Assembly (NCBI RefSeq): GCF_026342435.1
Contig: NZ_JAPEMT010000001.1
Location: 1,916,501 to 1,980,500 of the forward strand
Source: Streptomyces sp. NBC_00237
Lineage (GTDB): Bacteria; Actinomycetota; Actinomycetes; Streptomycetales; Streptomycetaceae
DNA: 64,000 bases
Direction of reading: 5' to 3'
Below the pieces are notes generated by a model. That model had not been told where the DNA came from. It saw only the letters and a list, made by a program, of their open reading frames with translations, and ran no database searches. The translations under genes were made by a program, and so were the position numbers. Shown here piece by piece: positions 56,503 to 64,000 of the stretch. Position 1 is the first letter of the stretch. Each line of letters begins with the position of its first letter.

Positions 56503-57837
56503 GTGACCGCTGAGGCCGTACAGGCGGGCCCCCGTGCCGGGGCCGACACCAGTGCTGCGAGCGCCGGGAGCGCCGGGGACGACCGGCCGCTGCGCATCGC
56601 GCTCCTCTCGTACAAGGGGAACCCGTTCTGCGGCGGGCAGGGCGTGTACGTCCGCCACCTCTCGCGCGAGCTGGCCCGGCTCGGACACAGCGTGGAAGTG
56701 CTGGGCGCGCAGCCGTATCCGGTGCTCGACGGCGGGGTGCCGCTCACCGAACTGCCGAGCCTGGACCTCTACCGCAGCCCCGACCCCTTCCGCACGCCCA
56801 AGCGGGACGAGTTCCGCGACTGGGTCGACGCCGTCGAGTTCGCGACCATGCGGACCGGGGGATTCCCCGAGCCGCTCACCTTCTCGCTGCGCGCCAAGCG
56901 TCATCTCGCGGGCAGGAAGGGCGAGTTCGACGTCGTACACGACAACCAGACCCTCGGGTACGGGCTGCTGGGGGACCTCGGCGCGCCGCTCGTGACGACC
57001 ATCCACCACCCGATCACCGTCGACCGGCAGCTCGACCTGGACGCCGCCGCGACGCGGCTGAAGCGGGCCTCCGTACGGCGCTGGTACGGGTTCACGCGCA
57101 TGCAGAAGCGGGTCGCCCGGCGGCTGCCCTCCGTGCTGACCGTCTCCGGGTCCTCGCAGGCCGAGATCGTCGAGCACCTCGGGGTGCGGCGCGACCGCGT
57201 TCACGTCGTACACATCGGGGCCGACACCCAGCTGTGGTCGCCGGACGCGTCCGTGGCCGAGGTTCCGGGGCGGATCGTGACGACCTCCAGCGCCGACGTC
57301 CCCCTCAAGGGGCTCGTGTACCTCGTCGAGGCCCTCGCCAAGCTGCGCTCCGAGCGGCCCGACGCCCACCTCGTCGTGGTCGGCAAGCGGGCCGAGGCCG
57401 GGCCCGTCGCGCAGGCCATCGAGCGGTACGGGCTCGGGCACGCCGTCGAGTTCGTCAAGGGCATCAGCGACGCCGAGCTGGTGGACCTCGTGCGGGGGGC
57501 GCAGGTGGCCTGCGTGCCGTCCCTGTACGAAGGGTTCTCGCTCCCGGCGGCCGAGGCGATGGCCACCGGGACGCCGCTCGTCGCGACCACGGGCGGCGCC
57601 ATCCCCGAGGTCGCGGGGCCGGACGGGGACACCTGCCTCGCCGTGCCGCCGGGGGACCCCGACGCCCTCGCCGGGCAGCTGTCCCGGCTGCTGGGCGACG
57701 CCGAGCTGCGGACCCGGCTCGGGAACGCCGGGCGGGCCCGCGTCCTGGAGAAGTTCACCTGGACCCAGGCCGCCATCGGCACCGCCGAGCACTACCGCGC
57801 CGCGGTCGCCGCGCACGCCACGGCAGCCACCTCGTAG
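56503..57837 (+). CDS. Glycosyltransferase family 4
   Basis: 444 aa, GTG start. N-terminal RIALLSYKGNPFCGGQGVYV with Gly loop, IHHPITVD, LTVSGSSQAEI, C-terminal nucleotide-sugar site PSLYEGFSLPAAEAMATGTP (E-x7-E) and VVGKRAEAGPV. GT-B fold, retaining. Followed by a methyltransferase and a toroid protein: a three-gene cassette seen in actinobacteria. Sugar donor unknown. Confidence 0.9.
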   Translation: MTAEAVQAGPRAGADTSAASAGSAGDDRPLRIALLSYKGNPFCGGQGVYVRHLSRELARLGHSVEVLGAQPYPVLDGGVPLTELPSLDLYRSPDPFRTPKRDEFRDWVDAVEFATMRTGGFPEPLTFSLRAKRHLAGRKGEFDVVHDNQTLGYGLLGDLGAPLVTTIHHPITVDRQLDLDAAATRLKRASVRRWYGFTRMQKRVARRLPSVLTVSGSSQAEIVEHLGVRRDRVHVVHIGADTQLWSPDASVAEVPGRIVTTSSADVPLKGLVYLVEALAKLRSERPDAHLVVVGKRAEAGPVAQAIERYGLGHAVEFVKGISDAELVDLVRGAQVACVPSLYEGFSLPAAEAMATGTPLVATTGGAIPEVAGPDGDTCLAVPPGDPDALAGQLSRLLGDAELRTRLGNAGRARVLEKFTWTQAAIGTAEHYRAAVAAHATAATS

Positions 57838-57904
57838 TCTCCGCACGCCACTTGACCTCACGCAACACCGATACACCCTGCCGCCGGACGAAAGCTGAGC
57901 ACCC

Positions 57905-58660
57905 GTGCTGACCGTGGACTTCTCCCGCTTCCCGCTCGCCCCGGGCGACCGCGTCCTCGACCTGGGCTGCGGTGCCGGGCGGCACGCCTTCGAGTGCTAC
58001 CGGCGCGGCGCCCAGGTGGTGGCCCTCGACCAGAACGGCGAGGAGATCCGCGAGGTCGCGAAGTGGTTCGCCGCGATGAAGGAGGCGGGGGAGGCACCGG
58101 AGGGCGCGACGGCCACCGCCATGGAGGGCGACGCGTTGAACCTGCCCTTCCCGGACGCCTCGTTCGACGTCGTGATCATCAGTGAGGTCATGGAGCACAT
58201 CCCCGACGACAAGGGCGTGCTCGCCGAGATGGTGCGCGTGCTCAAGCCGGGCGGGCGCATCGCCGTCACCGTTCCGCGCTACGGGCCCGAGAAGGTCTGC
58301 TGGGCGCTGAGCGACGCGTACCACGAGGTCGAGGGCGGGCACATTCGCATCTACAAGGCCGACGAACTGCTCGGCAAGATGCGCGAGGCGGGGCTCAAGC
58401 CGTACGGCCAGCACCACGCGCACGCCCTGCACTCGCCGTACTGGTGGCTCAAGTGCGCCTTCGGAGTCGACAACGACAAGGCGCTCCCGGTCAAGGCGTA
58501 CCACAAGCTCCTCGTCTGGGACATCATGAAGAAGCCGCTGCTCACGAAGGTCGCCGAGCAGGCCCTCAACCCGGTCATCGGCAAGAGCTTCGTCGCGTAC
58601 GCCACCAAGCCCCACCTGCCCGCGAACGCTGCCGCAGCAGCCGGTACGGACACCAAGTGA
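57905..58660 (+). CDS. SAM-dependent methyltransferase (class I)
   Basis: 251 aa, GTG start. VLDLGCGAGRHAFECYRRGA (motif I), VVALDQNGEE (II), FDVVIISEVMEHIPDDKGVL, VRVLKPGGRIAVTVP (post motifs). Acts with neighbouring GT4 and toroid protein; acceptor unknown. Confidence 0.9.
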   Translation: MLTVDFSRFPLAPGDRVLDLGCGAGRHAFECYRRGAQVVALDQNGEEIREVAKWFAAMKEAGEAPEGATATAMEGDALNLPFPDASFDVVIISEVMEHIPDDKGVLAEMVRVLKPGGRIAVTVPRYGPEKVCWALSDAYHEVEGGHIRIYKADELLGKMREAGLKPYGQHHAHALHSPYWWLKCAFGVDNDKALPVKAYHKLLVWDIMKKPLLTKVAEQALNPVIGKSFVAYATKPHLPANAAAAAGTDTK

Positions 58661-59730
58661 CGAGCCCCGGATACACCGAACACCTCGTCCTGGACGGCGT
58701 CCTGACGGCCACTCAGGTCGCCGAGACGGTCGCCGGGATACTCGCCGTGCAGCGCCCCGACGGTGCCATACCGTGGTTCAGGGGGCACCACCTCGACCCG
58801 TGGGACCACACCGAGGCCGCCATGGCGCTCGACGCCGCCGGTGAGCACGAGGCGGCGGCCCGGGCGTACGCGTGGCTGGCCAGGCACCAGAACGCGGACG
58901 GCTCCTGGTACGCGGCGTACGACGACGGCGACCACACCCGTCCCACCGACCGTTCCCGCGAGACCAACTTCTGCGCGTACATCGCCGTCGGCGTCTGGCA
59001 CCACTACCTCGCCACCGGCGACGAGGCGTTCCTCGACCGGATGTGGCCCGCCGTGTACGCGGCGGTCGAGTTCGTGCTCGCGCTCCAGCAGCCCGGCGGG
59101 GAGATCGGCTGGAAGCGGGAGGAGGACGGAAGCCCCGTCAACGACGCGCTGCTGACCGGGAGTTCGTCCATCCACCAGGCGCTGCGGTGCGCACTCGCCA
59201 TCGCCGAGGAGCGTGAAGAGGCGCAGCCCGACTGGGAGTTGGCCCTCGGTGCGCTCCGGCACGCCATCCAGCACCACCCCGAGCGGTTCCTCGACAAGAA
59301 CCGCTACTCGATGGACTGGTACTACCCGATCCTCGCCGGAGCCCTCACCGGTCCCGAGGCGAAGGAGCGCATCGAGGCCCAGTGGGACGACTTCGTCGTG
59401 CCGGGGCTCGGCGTGCGCTGCGTCCTGCCCAACCCGTGGGTGACGGGCGGCGAGAGCTGCGAACTCGCCCTGGCGCTCTGGGTGATGGGGGAGTCGGACC
59501 GGGCCCTGGAGATCCTCCAGGCCGTCCAGCACCTGCGCGCCGACGACGGCAGCGGGCTGTACTGGACGGGGTACGTCTTCGAGGACGGGGCGATCTGGCC
59601 GCAGGAACTCACTTCCTGGACGGCGGGGTCACTGCTGCTCGCGGTGGCCGCGCTGGGCGGGGACGAGGCCACCTGTGCGGTGTTCGGCGGGGAGAGGCTG
59701 CCCGTGGGGCTGGACCCCTCCTGCTGCTGA
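58657..59730 (+). CDS. Alpha/alpha-toroid (prenyltransferase-like) protein
   Basis: 357 aa, GTG overlapping the methyltransferase stop. Repeats with QRPDGAIPWFRGHHLDPWDH, WLARHQNADGSWYAAYDDGD, GVWHHYLATGDEAFLDRMWP, VEFVLALQQPGGEIGWKRE; (alpha/alpha)6 barrel of prenyltransferase or glycosidase type. Many Trp/Asp in the lumen could bind sugar. Enzyme activity unproven. Confidence 0.82.
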   Translation: MTSPGYTEHLVLDGVLTATQVAETVAGILAVQRPDGAIPWFRGHHLDPWDHTEAAMALDAAGEHEAAARAYAWLARHQNADGSWYAAYDDGDHTRPTDRSRETNFCAYIAVGVWHHYLATGDEAFLDRMWPAVYAAVEFVLALQQPGGEIGWKREEDGSPVNDALLTGSSSIHQALRCALAIAEEREEAQPDWELALGALRHAIQHHPERFLDKNRYSMDWYYPILAGALTGPEAKERIEAQWDDFVVPGLGVRCVLPNPWVTGGESCELALALWVMGESDRALEILQAVQHLRADDGSGLYWTGYVFEDGAIWPQELTSWTAGSLLLAVAALGGDEATCAVFGGERLPVGLDPSCC

Positions 59731-59749
59731 CGGTGCGCGAAGCGGTTCG

Positions 59750-60049
59750 TCAGCGGCGGCGGACCGCTCCGGCTATCGCGTGGCCCACGAAGAGGTAGAC
59801 CACGGCCGGGAGGCCGTAGCCCGCGACCACGCGGGCCCATTCCTCGTCGAACGTGAACAGGTCGTACGACCAGCCCGCCAGGAAGCGCGCGGCGTCCTTG
59901 ACGAAGCCGACCAGCGCGTTCCCCTGGTTGGCGTCCAGTAGGTAGAACAGAATCCACAGGCCCAGGATCAGGGCGGCGATGTCCGCGACGACGGCGATCA
60001 GCGTCGCGGCGGGATTTCCGGTGCGCGTGCGTGTCGGCATGCCGAACAT
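59750..60049 (-). CDS. Small integral membrane protein
   Basis: 99 aa with two to three spans (LIAVVADIAALILGLWILFY, GLPAVVYLFVGHAIAGAVRR). ATG at 60049 (the Met at residue 4 is also possible). No known domain. Confidence 0.7.
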   Translation of the reverse strand: MFGMPTRTRTGNPAATLIAVVADIAALILGLWILFYLLDANQGNALVGFVKDAARFLAGWSYDLFTFDEEWARVVAGYGLPAVVYLFVGHAIAGAVRRR

Positions 60050-60186
60050 GTTGCCGATAAGGCTGGTGTCAAACCCGGATGGCCCTGTCCTGGTGGTGGG
60101 CCCCCGGGGCCCGGGTGACGCTGCGGGGAAACGTGCTGTCGTCCGTCCTGGCCGGCATGGTCCGTCATGGCCCCGGGAGGCCCGCT

Positions 60187-60783
60187 GTGCCCCGTAACGC
60201 CCTCACCGCCACTCCTGCCCGCCGTGCGCTCGTCGCGGTGCCGCTGACCTGCGCACTTCTCGTGCCGCTCGCGGCCTGCAACGACAGCGACAAGGACAAG
60301 GCGAGTGCGGTGAACGCGACGTCCACCGCGTCGCCCACCGGTGAGTTCGAGAAGCAGAAGCTGTCCAAGACCCGGTTCGTCGCCAACGCCTCGCTGGCCG
60401 CCGGAGCCGCGTACCAGTGGATCGTGAAGCCCTTCAAGGCGGGCACGTTCCAGAAGGGCGCGGACGGCCGGAAGTTCGCCCTGGTCAAGGCGGGCCTCGC
60501 GGGCGCGTTCACGTACAACAGGCTGAAGGCGGCGGTGAACAACGCGAAGGGCGACCCGCTCCTCTCCAAGGCGGTCGCCCCGCTCTCCGACGGCATCGAG
60601 TCCCTGAAGGGGCTGGGCACCAAGCTGGCGGCGGGCACGGTCGGCGCGGGCGAGATCGGCCTCTTCGAGAAGGTCATCGGCGGGGTGAAGGACGCGGGCA
60701 AGAGCGCGGGCGCGGACGTCGTGGACAAGGTGCCATCGGCCGGTGAGCTGGCGAAGGGCGGCTCGCCCGCACAGCTCCGCTGA
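60187..60783 (+). CDS. Lipoprotein, function unknown
   Basis: 198 aa from GTG at 60187: signal VPRNALTATPARRALVAVPL with lipobox LVPLAAC, then a helical Lys/Ala/Gly-rich domain (FVANASLAAGAAYQWIVKPF, LVKAGLAGAFTYNRLKAAVN, IGLFEKVIGGVKDAGKSAGA). Upstream open codons lack a ribosome site. Confidence 0.75.
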   Translation: MPRNALTATPARRALVAVPLTCALLVPLAACNDSDKDKASAVNATSTASPTGEFEKQKLSKTRFVANASLAAGAAYQWIVKPFKAGTFQKGADGRKFALVKAGLAGAFTYNRLKAAVNNAKGDPLLSKAVAPLSDGIESLKGLGTKLAAGTVGAGEIGLFEKVIGGVKDAGKSAGADVVDKVPSAGELAKGGSPAQLR

Positions 60784-60877
60784 CCGTCCGCCGCTCGACA
60801 GAATGCCCAGCTCAACGGGCGGATTCCCGTCAACAAAGAGGGTGTGCACCGAGATCGTCCCCGCATAACGTACGGGC

Positions 60878-61678
60878 ATGACGCTGCTGAGCTTTGACCG
60901 TTACTGCGATCAGATCGTCGAGGAGACCGCACTCCTGCGGACCTCGATATCGGGTGCGAAGCTGGACGCCACCGTGCCGTCCTGCCCCGACTGGACGCTG
61001 CGCGACCTCGTGCACCACACCGGCTGGGCACACCGCTGGGTGTACGAGATCGTGACCCGCCGGGCCACCGGACCCGTCGCGCCCGAGGACGTACCGAACG
61101 CCGAAGGACCGGAACTCGAAGGACCCGGCGCCGACGAGTCCGCCGCCCTCGACGCCTGGCTCGCCGAGGGCGCGGACAGGTGCGCGAAGGTCCTGCGCGA
61201 CGCGGGCCCCGACGCGCGGGTGTGGGCGTGGGCGCCGGTGGAGAGGCCGACCGCGTTCTGGGCCCGCCGGATGACGCACGAGACGGTCGTGCACCGCGCC
61301 GACGCCTGCCTGACGACGGCCTTCCCGTACGACGTGCAGCCGGAGGTCGCCGCCGACGCGCTCGACGAGTGGCTGTGGCTCGGCGACGTGGACGACGACC
61401 GGCACGACCACGCCGACCTCCTCGGCGCGGGCCGCACCGTCCACCTGCACGCCACCGACACCCCGGCCGGCCTGAACGCCGAGTGGCTCGTCGACTTCAC
61501 CGGCGGGGCCGCCACCTGGCGGCGCGGCCACGAGAAGGCCGCCGTCGCCGTGCGCGGCCCGCTCACCGACGTCCTCCTCGTGGTCTACCGCCGCCAGGCC
61601 GTGGACGCGGGCAACGTGGAGGTGCTGGGCGACCGGGACCTCCTCGACCAGTGGGTCGGTCAACTCGTCTGGGAGTGA
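60878..61678 (+). CDS. Maleylpyruvate isomerase family, mycothiol-dependent enzyme
   Basis: 266 aa: LSFDRYCDQIVEETALLRTS, VPSCPDWTLRDLVHHTGWAH, RWVYEI, ARRMTHETVVHRADACLTTA. Matches the MDMPI (DinB-like) fold whose His residues bind zinc and use mycothiol. Substrate unknown. Confidence 0.85.
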   Translation: MTLLSFDRYCDQIVEETALLRTSISGAKLDATVPSCPDWTLRDLVHHTGWAHRWVYEIVTRRATGPVAPEDVPNAEGPELEGPGADESAALDAWLAEGADRCAKVLRDAGPDARVWAWAPVERPTAFWARRMTHETVVHRADACLTTAFPYDVQPEVAADALDEWLWLGDVDDDRHDHADLLGAGRTVHLHATDTPAGLNAEWLVDFTGGAATWRRGHEKAAVAVRGPLTDVLLVVYRRQAVDAGNVEVLGDRDLLDQWVGQLVWE

Positions 61679-61693
61679 ACCCGCCTGCTGAGG

Positions 61694-62698
61694 CTATGAG
61701 TTGAGCTCGGCCAGGACGCGCAGGGTGCGCGGGTCCGGCGAGGTGACCAGCAGGTCCGTCACCGGGCCCTTGCGCCACAGCTCCAGCCGCTCAGCGATCC
61801 GGGCCCGCGGCCCGATCAGCGAGATCTCGTCGGCGAAGGCGTCCGGCACGGCGAGCACCGCCTCCTCCTTGCGCCCGGCGAGGAACAGTTCCTGGACGCG
61901 GCGGGCCTCCTCCTCGTATCCCATGCGCGCCATCAGGTCGGCGTGGAAGTTCTTCGCGGCGTGACCCATGCCGCCGATGTAGAAGCCGAGCATCGCCTTC
62001 ACCGGCAGCAGCCCGTCCGCGACGTCGTCACAGACGTGCGCGCGGGCCATCGGGGCGACCATGAAACCCCTGCCGAGCGGCGGCAGTCGATAGACCTCGG
62101 GGCGCATCGGCGACCAGTACAGCGGCAGCCAGCCGTCCGCGATGCGGGTCGTCTGCTCGATGTTCTTCGGCCCCTCGGCCCCGAGCAGGATCGGCAGGTC
62201 GGCGCGGAGCGGATGGACGATCGGCTTCAACGCCTTCCCGATGCCCGTCCCGTCGGGCCCCCGGTACGGATGCGCGTGGTAGCGCCCGTCCAGCTCCACC
62301 GGGCCCTGTCTGCGCAGTACTTGGCGCACGACGTCCACGTACTCCCGGGTCGCGGTCAGCGGACTGCGCGGGAACGGCCGCCCGTACCAGCCCTCCACCA
62401 CCTGCGGCCCGGACAGCCCGAGACCGAGCATCATCCGCCCGCCCGACAGGTGGTCGAGGGTGAGCGCGTGCATCGCCGTCGCGGTCGGGGTGCGCGCCGC
62501 CATCTGTACGATCGCGGTGCCCAGCCTGATCCGGGTGGTGTGCGCCGCGTACCAGGTCAGCGGGGTGAACGCGTCAGACCCCCACGCCTCCGACGTCCAC
62601 ACGGAGTCGTACCCGAGCTGCTCCGCCTCCTGTACGAGGGCGAGGTGGCCCCGGTCGGGGCCGCGCCCCCAGTAGCCGAGCGCGAGTCCAAGTCGCAT
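61694..62698 (-). CDS. LLM-class F420-dependent oxidoreductase
   Basis: 334 aa from ATG at 62698: MRLGLALGYWGRGPDRGHLA, EAEQLGYDSVWTSEAWGSDA, GTAIVQMAARTPTATAMHAL, MMLGLGLSGPQVVEGWYGRP. Luciferase-like TIM barrel with F420 site; similar to Rv3520c type, which belongs to the mycobacterial sterol regulon. Substrate unknown. Confidence 0.88.
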   Translation of the reverse strand: MRLGLALGYWGRGPDRGHLALVQEAEQLGYDSVWTSEAWGSDAFTPLTWYAAHTTRIRLGTAIVQMAARTPTATAMHALTLDHLSGGRMMLGLGLSGPQVVEGWYGRPFPRSPLTATREYVDVVRQVLRRQGPVELDGRYHAHPYRGPDGTGIGKALKPIVHPLRADLPILLGAEGPKNIEQTTRIADGWLPLYWSPMRPEVYRLPPLGRGFMVAPMARAHVCDDVADGLLPVKAMLGFYIGGMGHAAKNFHADLMARMGYEEEARRVQELFLAGRKEEAVLAVPDAFADEISLIGPRARIAERLELWRKGPVTDLLVTSPDPRTLRVLAELNS

Positions 62699-62714
62699 GC
62701 CGCAGCCTCCCCTT

Positions 62715-62762
62715 GACGCAACTGACGCAACTGACGCAATTGAAGCTACTGACTCAACTGAC
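62715..62762. repeat. Short direct repeats upstream of the F420 oxidoreductase
   Basis: GACGCAACTG-type 10-bp units repeated three times and then decayed copies (GAAGCTACTG, GACTCAACTG). Period equals one DNA turn, so protein binding on one face is possible. Confidence 0.5.
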
Positions 62763-62870
62763 GTGCCGTCAGATGCGTCGACTGTACGGTCCCGGGCCGT
62801 GACCGGACAAGGCAGCGGCCCCCGCCTCGGAGTGAGGCGGGGGCCGCTGTCGTACGGGGAGCGGGGCGTA

Positions 62871-63713
62871 TCAGCCGCGCTGGATGCCCGTGGTGTCCTG
62901 GAGCAGGCCGCGACGGCCGTCCTGGGTCTGGGCGACCAGACCGGGACCGCGCTGGTCCACGGCCAAGTACCAGGTGCCCGGAGCCAGTTCGGCGATCGGA
63001 GTCGGCGAGCCGTCCTCCGGGTACAGCGGACGGGCCACCGGAACGGCGAACCAGAACGGGGCGAAGCCCGACGCGTCGGCGGCGGCCGGAGCCTGCCCGC
63101 CCTGCGAGGGCTGCGCCTGCGCGGCGGCGGCCTGCGGTTCCTGGGCGCCGCCCGGGTAGCCGTAACCACCGGTGGCGGGCTGGCCGCCGTACGACGGCTG
63201 CTGGGCGCCCGGGTAGCCGTAACCGGCACCCGGCTGCGCACCGTACGCGGCGTTGCCCGCGACGGCGGGCTTCGGGGCGCCCATCAGCGGGGCCTTGAGC
63301 GCCGGGACCAGCGGGGACGCGACCGCGCCCGCCGCCAGGACCAGGGCGGCGATCAGGCCGATGATCATGCCCGCGCCGCCTCGGCCGCCGTTGACGATCG
63401 TCCAGAACGCCGTCCACGCCACGAAGATCGCCAGCGCGACGCCGAACTGGCCGAGCTCGATCCCGGCGACCTTGCGCGACCCCGGCAGCCCGCGTGCGAC
63501 GACGATCAGTGCCGCGGCGATGATGCCCGCCAGGTAGATGCTCATCAGCGTCGGGAGGATTTCCCAGGCGTTGACGCTCACGGACGGCGGGCAGTAGCCC
63601 GCGACGCAGCGGGGGGCTTCGGAGGAAAACTGGTTGAGGAACGAGGCGATGAACAGCAACACCGCTGCTCCGATCACCACGCCATCACCTCGTGTGAGGG
63701 AGCGGATGTTCAC
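62871..63713 (-). CDS. DUF5336-like membrane protein with Pro/Gly/Tyr-rich tail
   Basis: 280 aa from GTG at 63713 (AAAGGA 7 nt upstream). Four spans (DGVVIGAAVLLFIASFLNQF, LMSIYLAGIIAAALIVVARG, FGVALAIFVAWTAFWTIVNG, MIIGLIAALVLAAGAVASPL), then a low-complexity PGAQQPSYGGQPATGGYGYP tail and a C-terminal domain ending LLQDTTGIQRG. A mycobacterial 34-kDa antigen-like family; function unknown. Confidence 0.78.
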   Translation of the reverse strand: MNIRSLTRGDGVVIGAAVLLFIASFLNQFSSEAPRCVAGYCPPSVSVNAWEILPTLMSIYLAGIIAAALIVVARGLPGSRKVAGIELGQFGVALAIFVAWTAFWTIVNGGRGGAGMIIGLIAALVLAAGAVASPLVPALKAPLMGAPKPAVAGNAAYGAQPGAGYGYPGAQQPSYGGQPATGGYGYPGGAQEPQAAAAQAQPSQGGQAPAAADASGFAPFWFAVPVARPLYPEDGSPTPIAELAPGTWYLAVDQRGPGLVAQTQDGRRGLLQDTTGIQRG

Positions 63714-63952
63714 TTGAAGTCCTTTATCAGTCGTCTTCTTCGGGGCTTTACGGGGCGGTTGTCGCTGCTCCGGTGTCACGCGGTTCACGCGCGGACTCGG
63801 TGCGAAGCTCGGGGGCGGCTCCCCATCGTACGGATGAATGTATCGTCCGACGGATTGGGTCGCCCCCATCGTTGCCGGTCGGTAACCTGCACCGGGCCTC
63901 GGTACGACGTGCTGCGGTACGACGTGCTGGGGTGCGACGTGCGCCCCGAGTT
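63714..63952. other. Intergenic region with tandem repeats
   Basis: 239 bp. Three 13-15-bp repeats of GGTACGACGTGCTG type at about 63900-63940. No coding frame; upstream in-frame codons of the DUF5336-like gene are not preceded by a ribosome site. Confidence 0.4.
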
Positions 63953-64000
63953 CTACCCCTTGAGGAAGGCGCTGATGCCGTCGGCCATGCCCTGGGCGGC
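63953..64000 (-). CDS. C-terminal end of an unidentified gene (partial)
   Basis: The last 15 codons on the minus strand, AAQGMADGISAFLKG followed by TAG at 63955-63953. The gene continues right of the window; too short to identify. Confidence 0.5.
   Translation of the reverse strand, partial: AAQGMADGISAFLKG

Overview
The right 28 kb (about 36,000-64,000) is very GC-rich, with GTG starts, tightly overlapping operons, F420- and mycothiol-dependent enzymes and lipoproteins. This is ordinary Streptomyces-type chromosome. The left 36 kb has visibly lower GC and is most of a temperate siphovirus prophage. The prophage ends at a serine integrase (34577-35965) that sits against a gene it has cut: an antibiotic-biosynthesis-monooxygenase-like gene that stops after about 56 codons (36021-36200). 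The other prophage end and the lysis genes lie left of position 1.

Prophage layout. Leftward late genes, read from right to left: HNH nuclease (21105), a small ORF, two tRNA-like genes, a secreted protein, HNH, terminase small subunit, HNH, terminase large subunit, portal, scaffold, major capsid, head-tail connectors, tail completion, major tail protein, frameshifting tail chaperones, tape measure, distal tail, Gp37-like, a minor tail protein and a tail fibre. One small gene (14995-15222) is inserted on the opposite strand with its own consensus promoter and looks leaderless. A 750-bp non-coding island (11529-12281) inside the late operon holds a decayed type I-E-like CRISPR array plus a second repeat family with 75-bp period. 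Rightward early genes run from 23242: secreted peptide, unknown, Cas4/RecB-like nuclease, RecA/DnaB-like ATPase, endonuclease VII, primase in two frames, DUF3310, second endonuclease VII, metallophosphoesterase, sigma-like protein, family A DNA polymerase, NUMOD4-HNH, then a string of very small ORFs ending at a terminator facing the integrase.

The candidate new system is the switch region 21106-23500. A LuxR-type helix-turn-helix regulator (22017-23006, minus) is divergent from a 70-aa exported peptide precursor (23242-23454, plus). The mature part of the precursor carries three (G/S)DINW repeats, the last at the C-terminus. A perfect 30-bp palindrome lies between the two genes and a perfect 14-bp hairpin follows the peptide gene. 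The peptide gene heads the replication operon and the regulator overlaps another HTH gene tail to tail. The arrangement suggests a peptide-based phage communication or lysis-lysogeny circuit of arbitrium-like logic built from unrelated parts; this is inference.

Chromosomal part. A lipoprotein, an alpha/beta hydrolase-serpin pair, DUF2087 and a PNPOx-like protein come first. Next is a CYP125-like P450 divergent from a FadA5-like thiolase, then a secreted lipase-like hydrolase, an SLT-domain protein, and an ECF-transporter operon with two exported partner proteins. A Fic/Doc-type toxin-antitoxin pair, ferredoxin-aldehyde dehydrogenase, a membrane protein, an MBL-fold hydrolase and a KstR-like TetR regulator follow. 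The end holds a glycosyltransferase-methyltransferase-toroid cassette, an MDMPI-like protein, an F420-dependent oxidoreductase and a DUF5336-like protein. Five sites fitting TnnnAC-N2-GTnCTA (mostly ...AAC-N2-GTTCTA) lie upstream of the P450, thiolase, aldehyde dehydrogenase, MBL and tetR genes and point to one KstR-like regulon.
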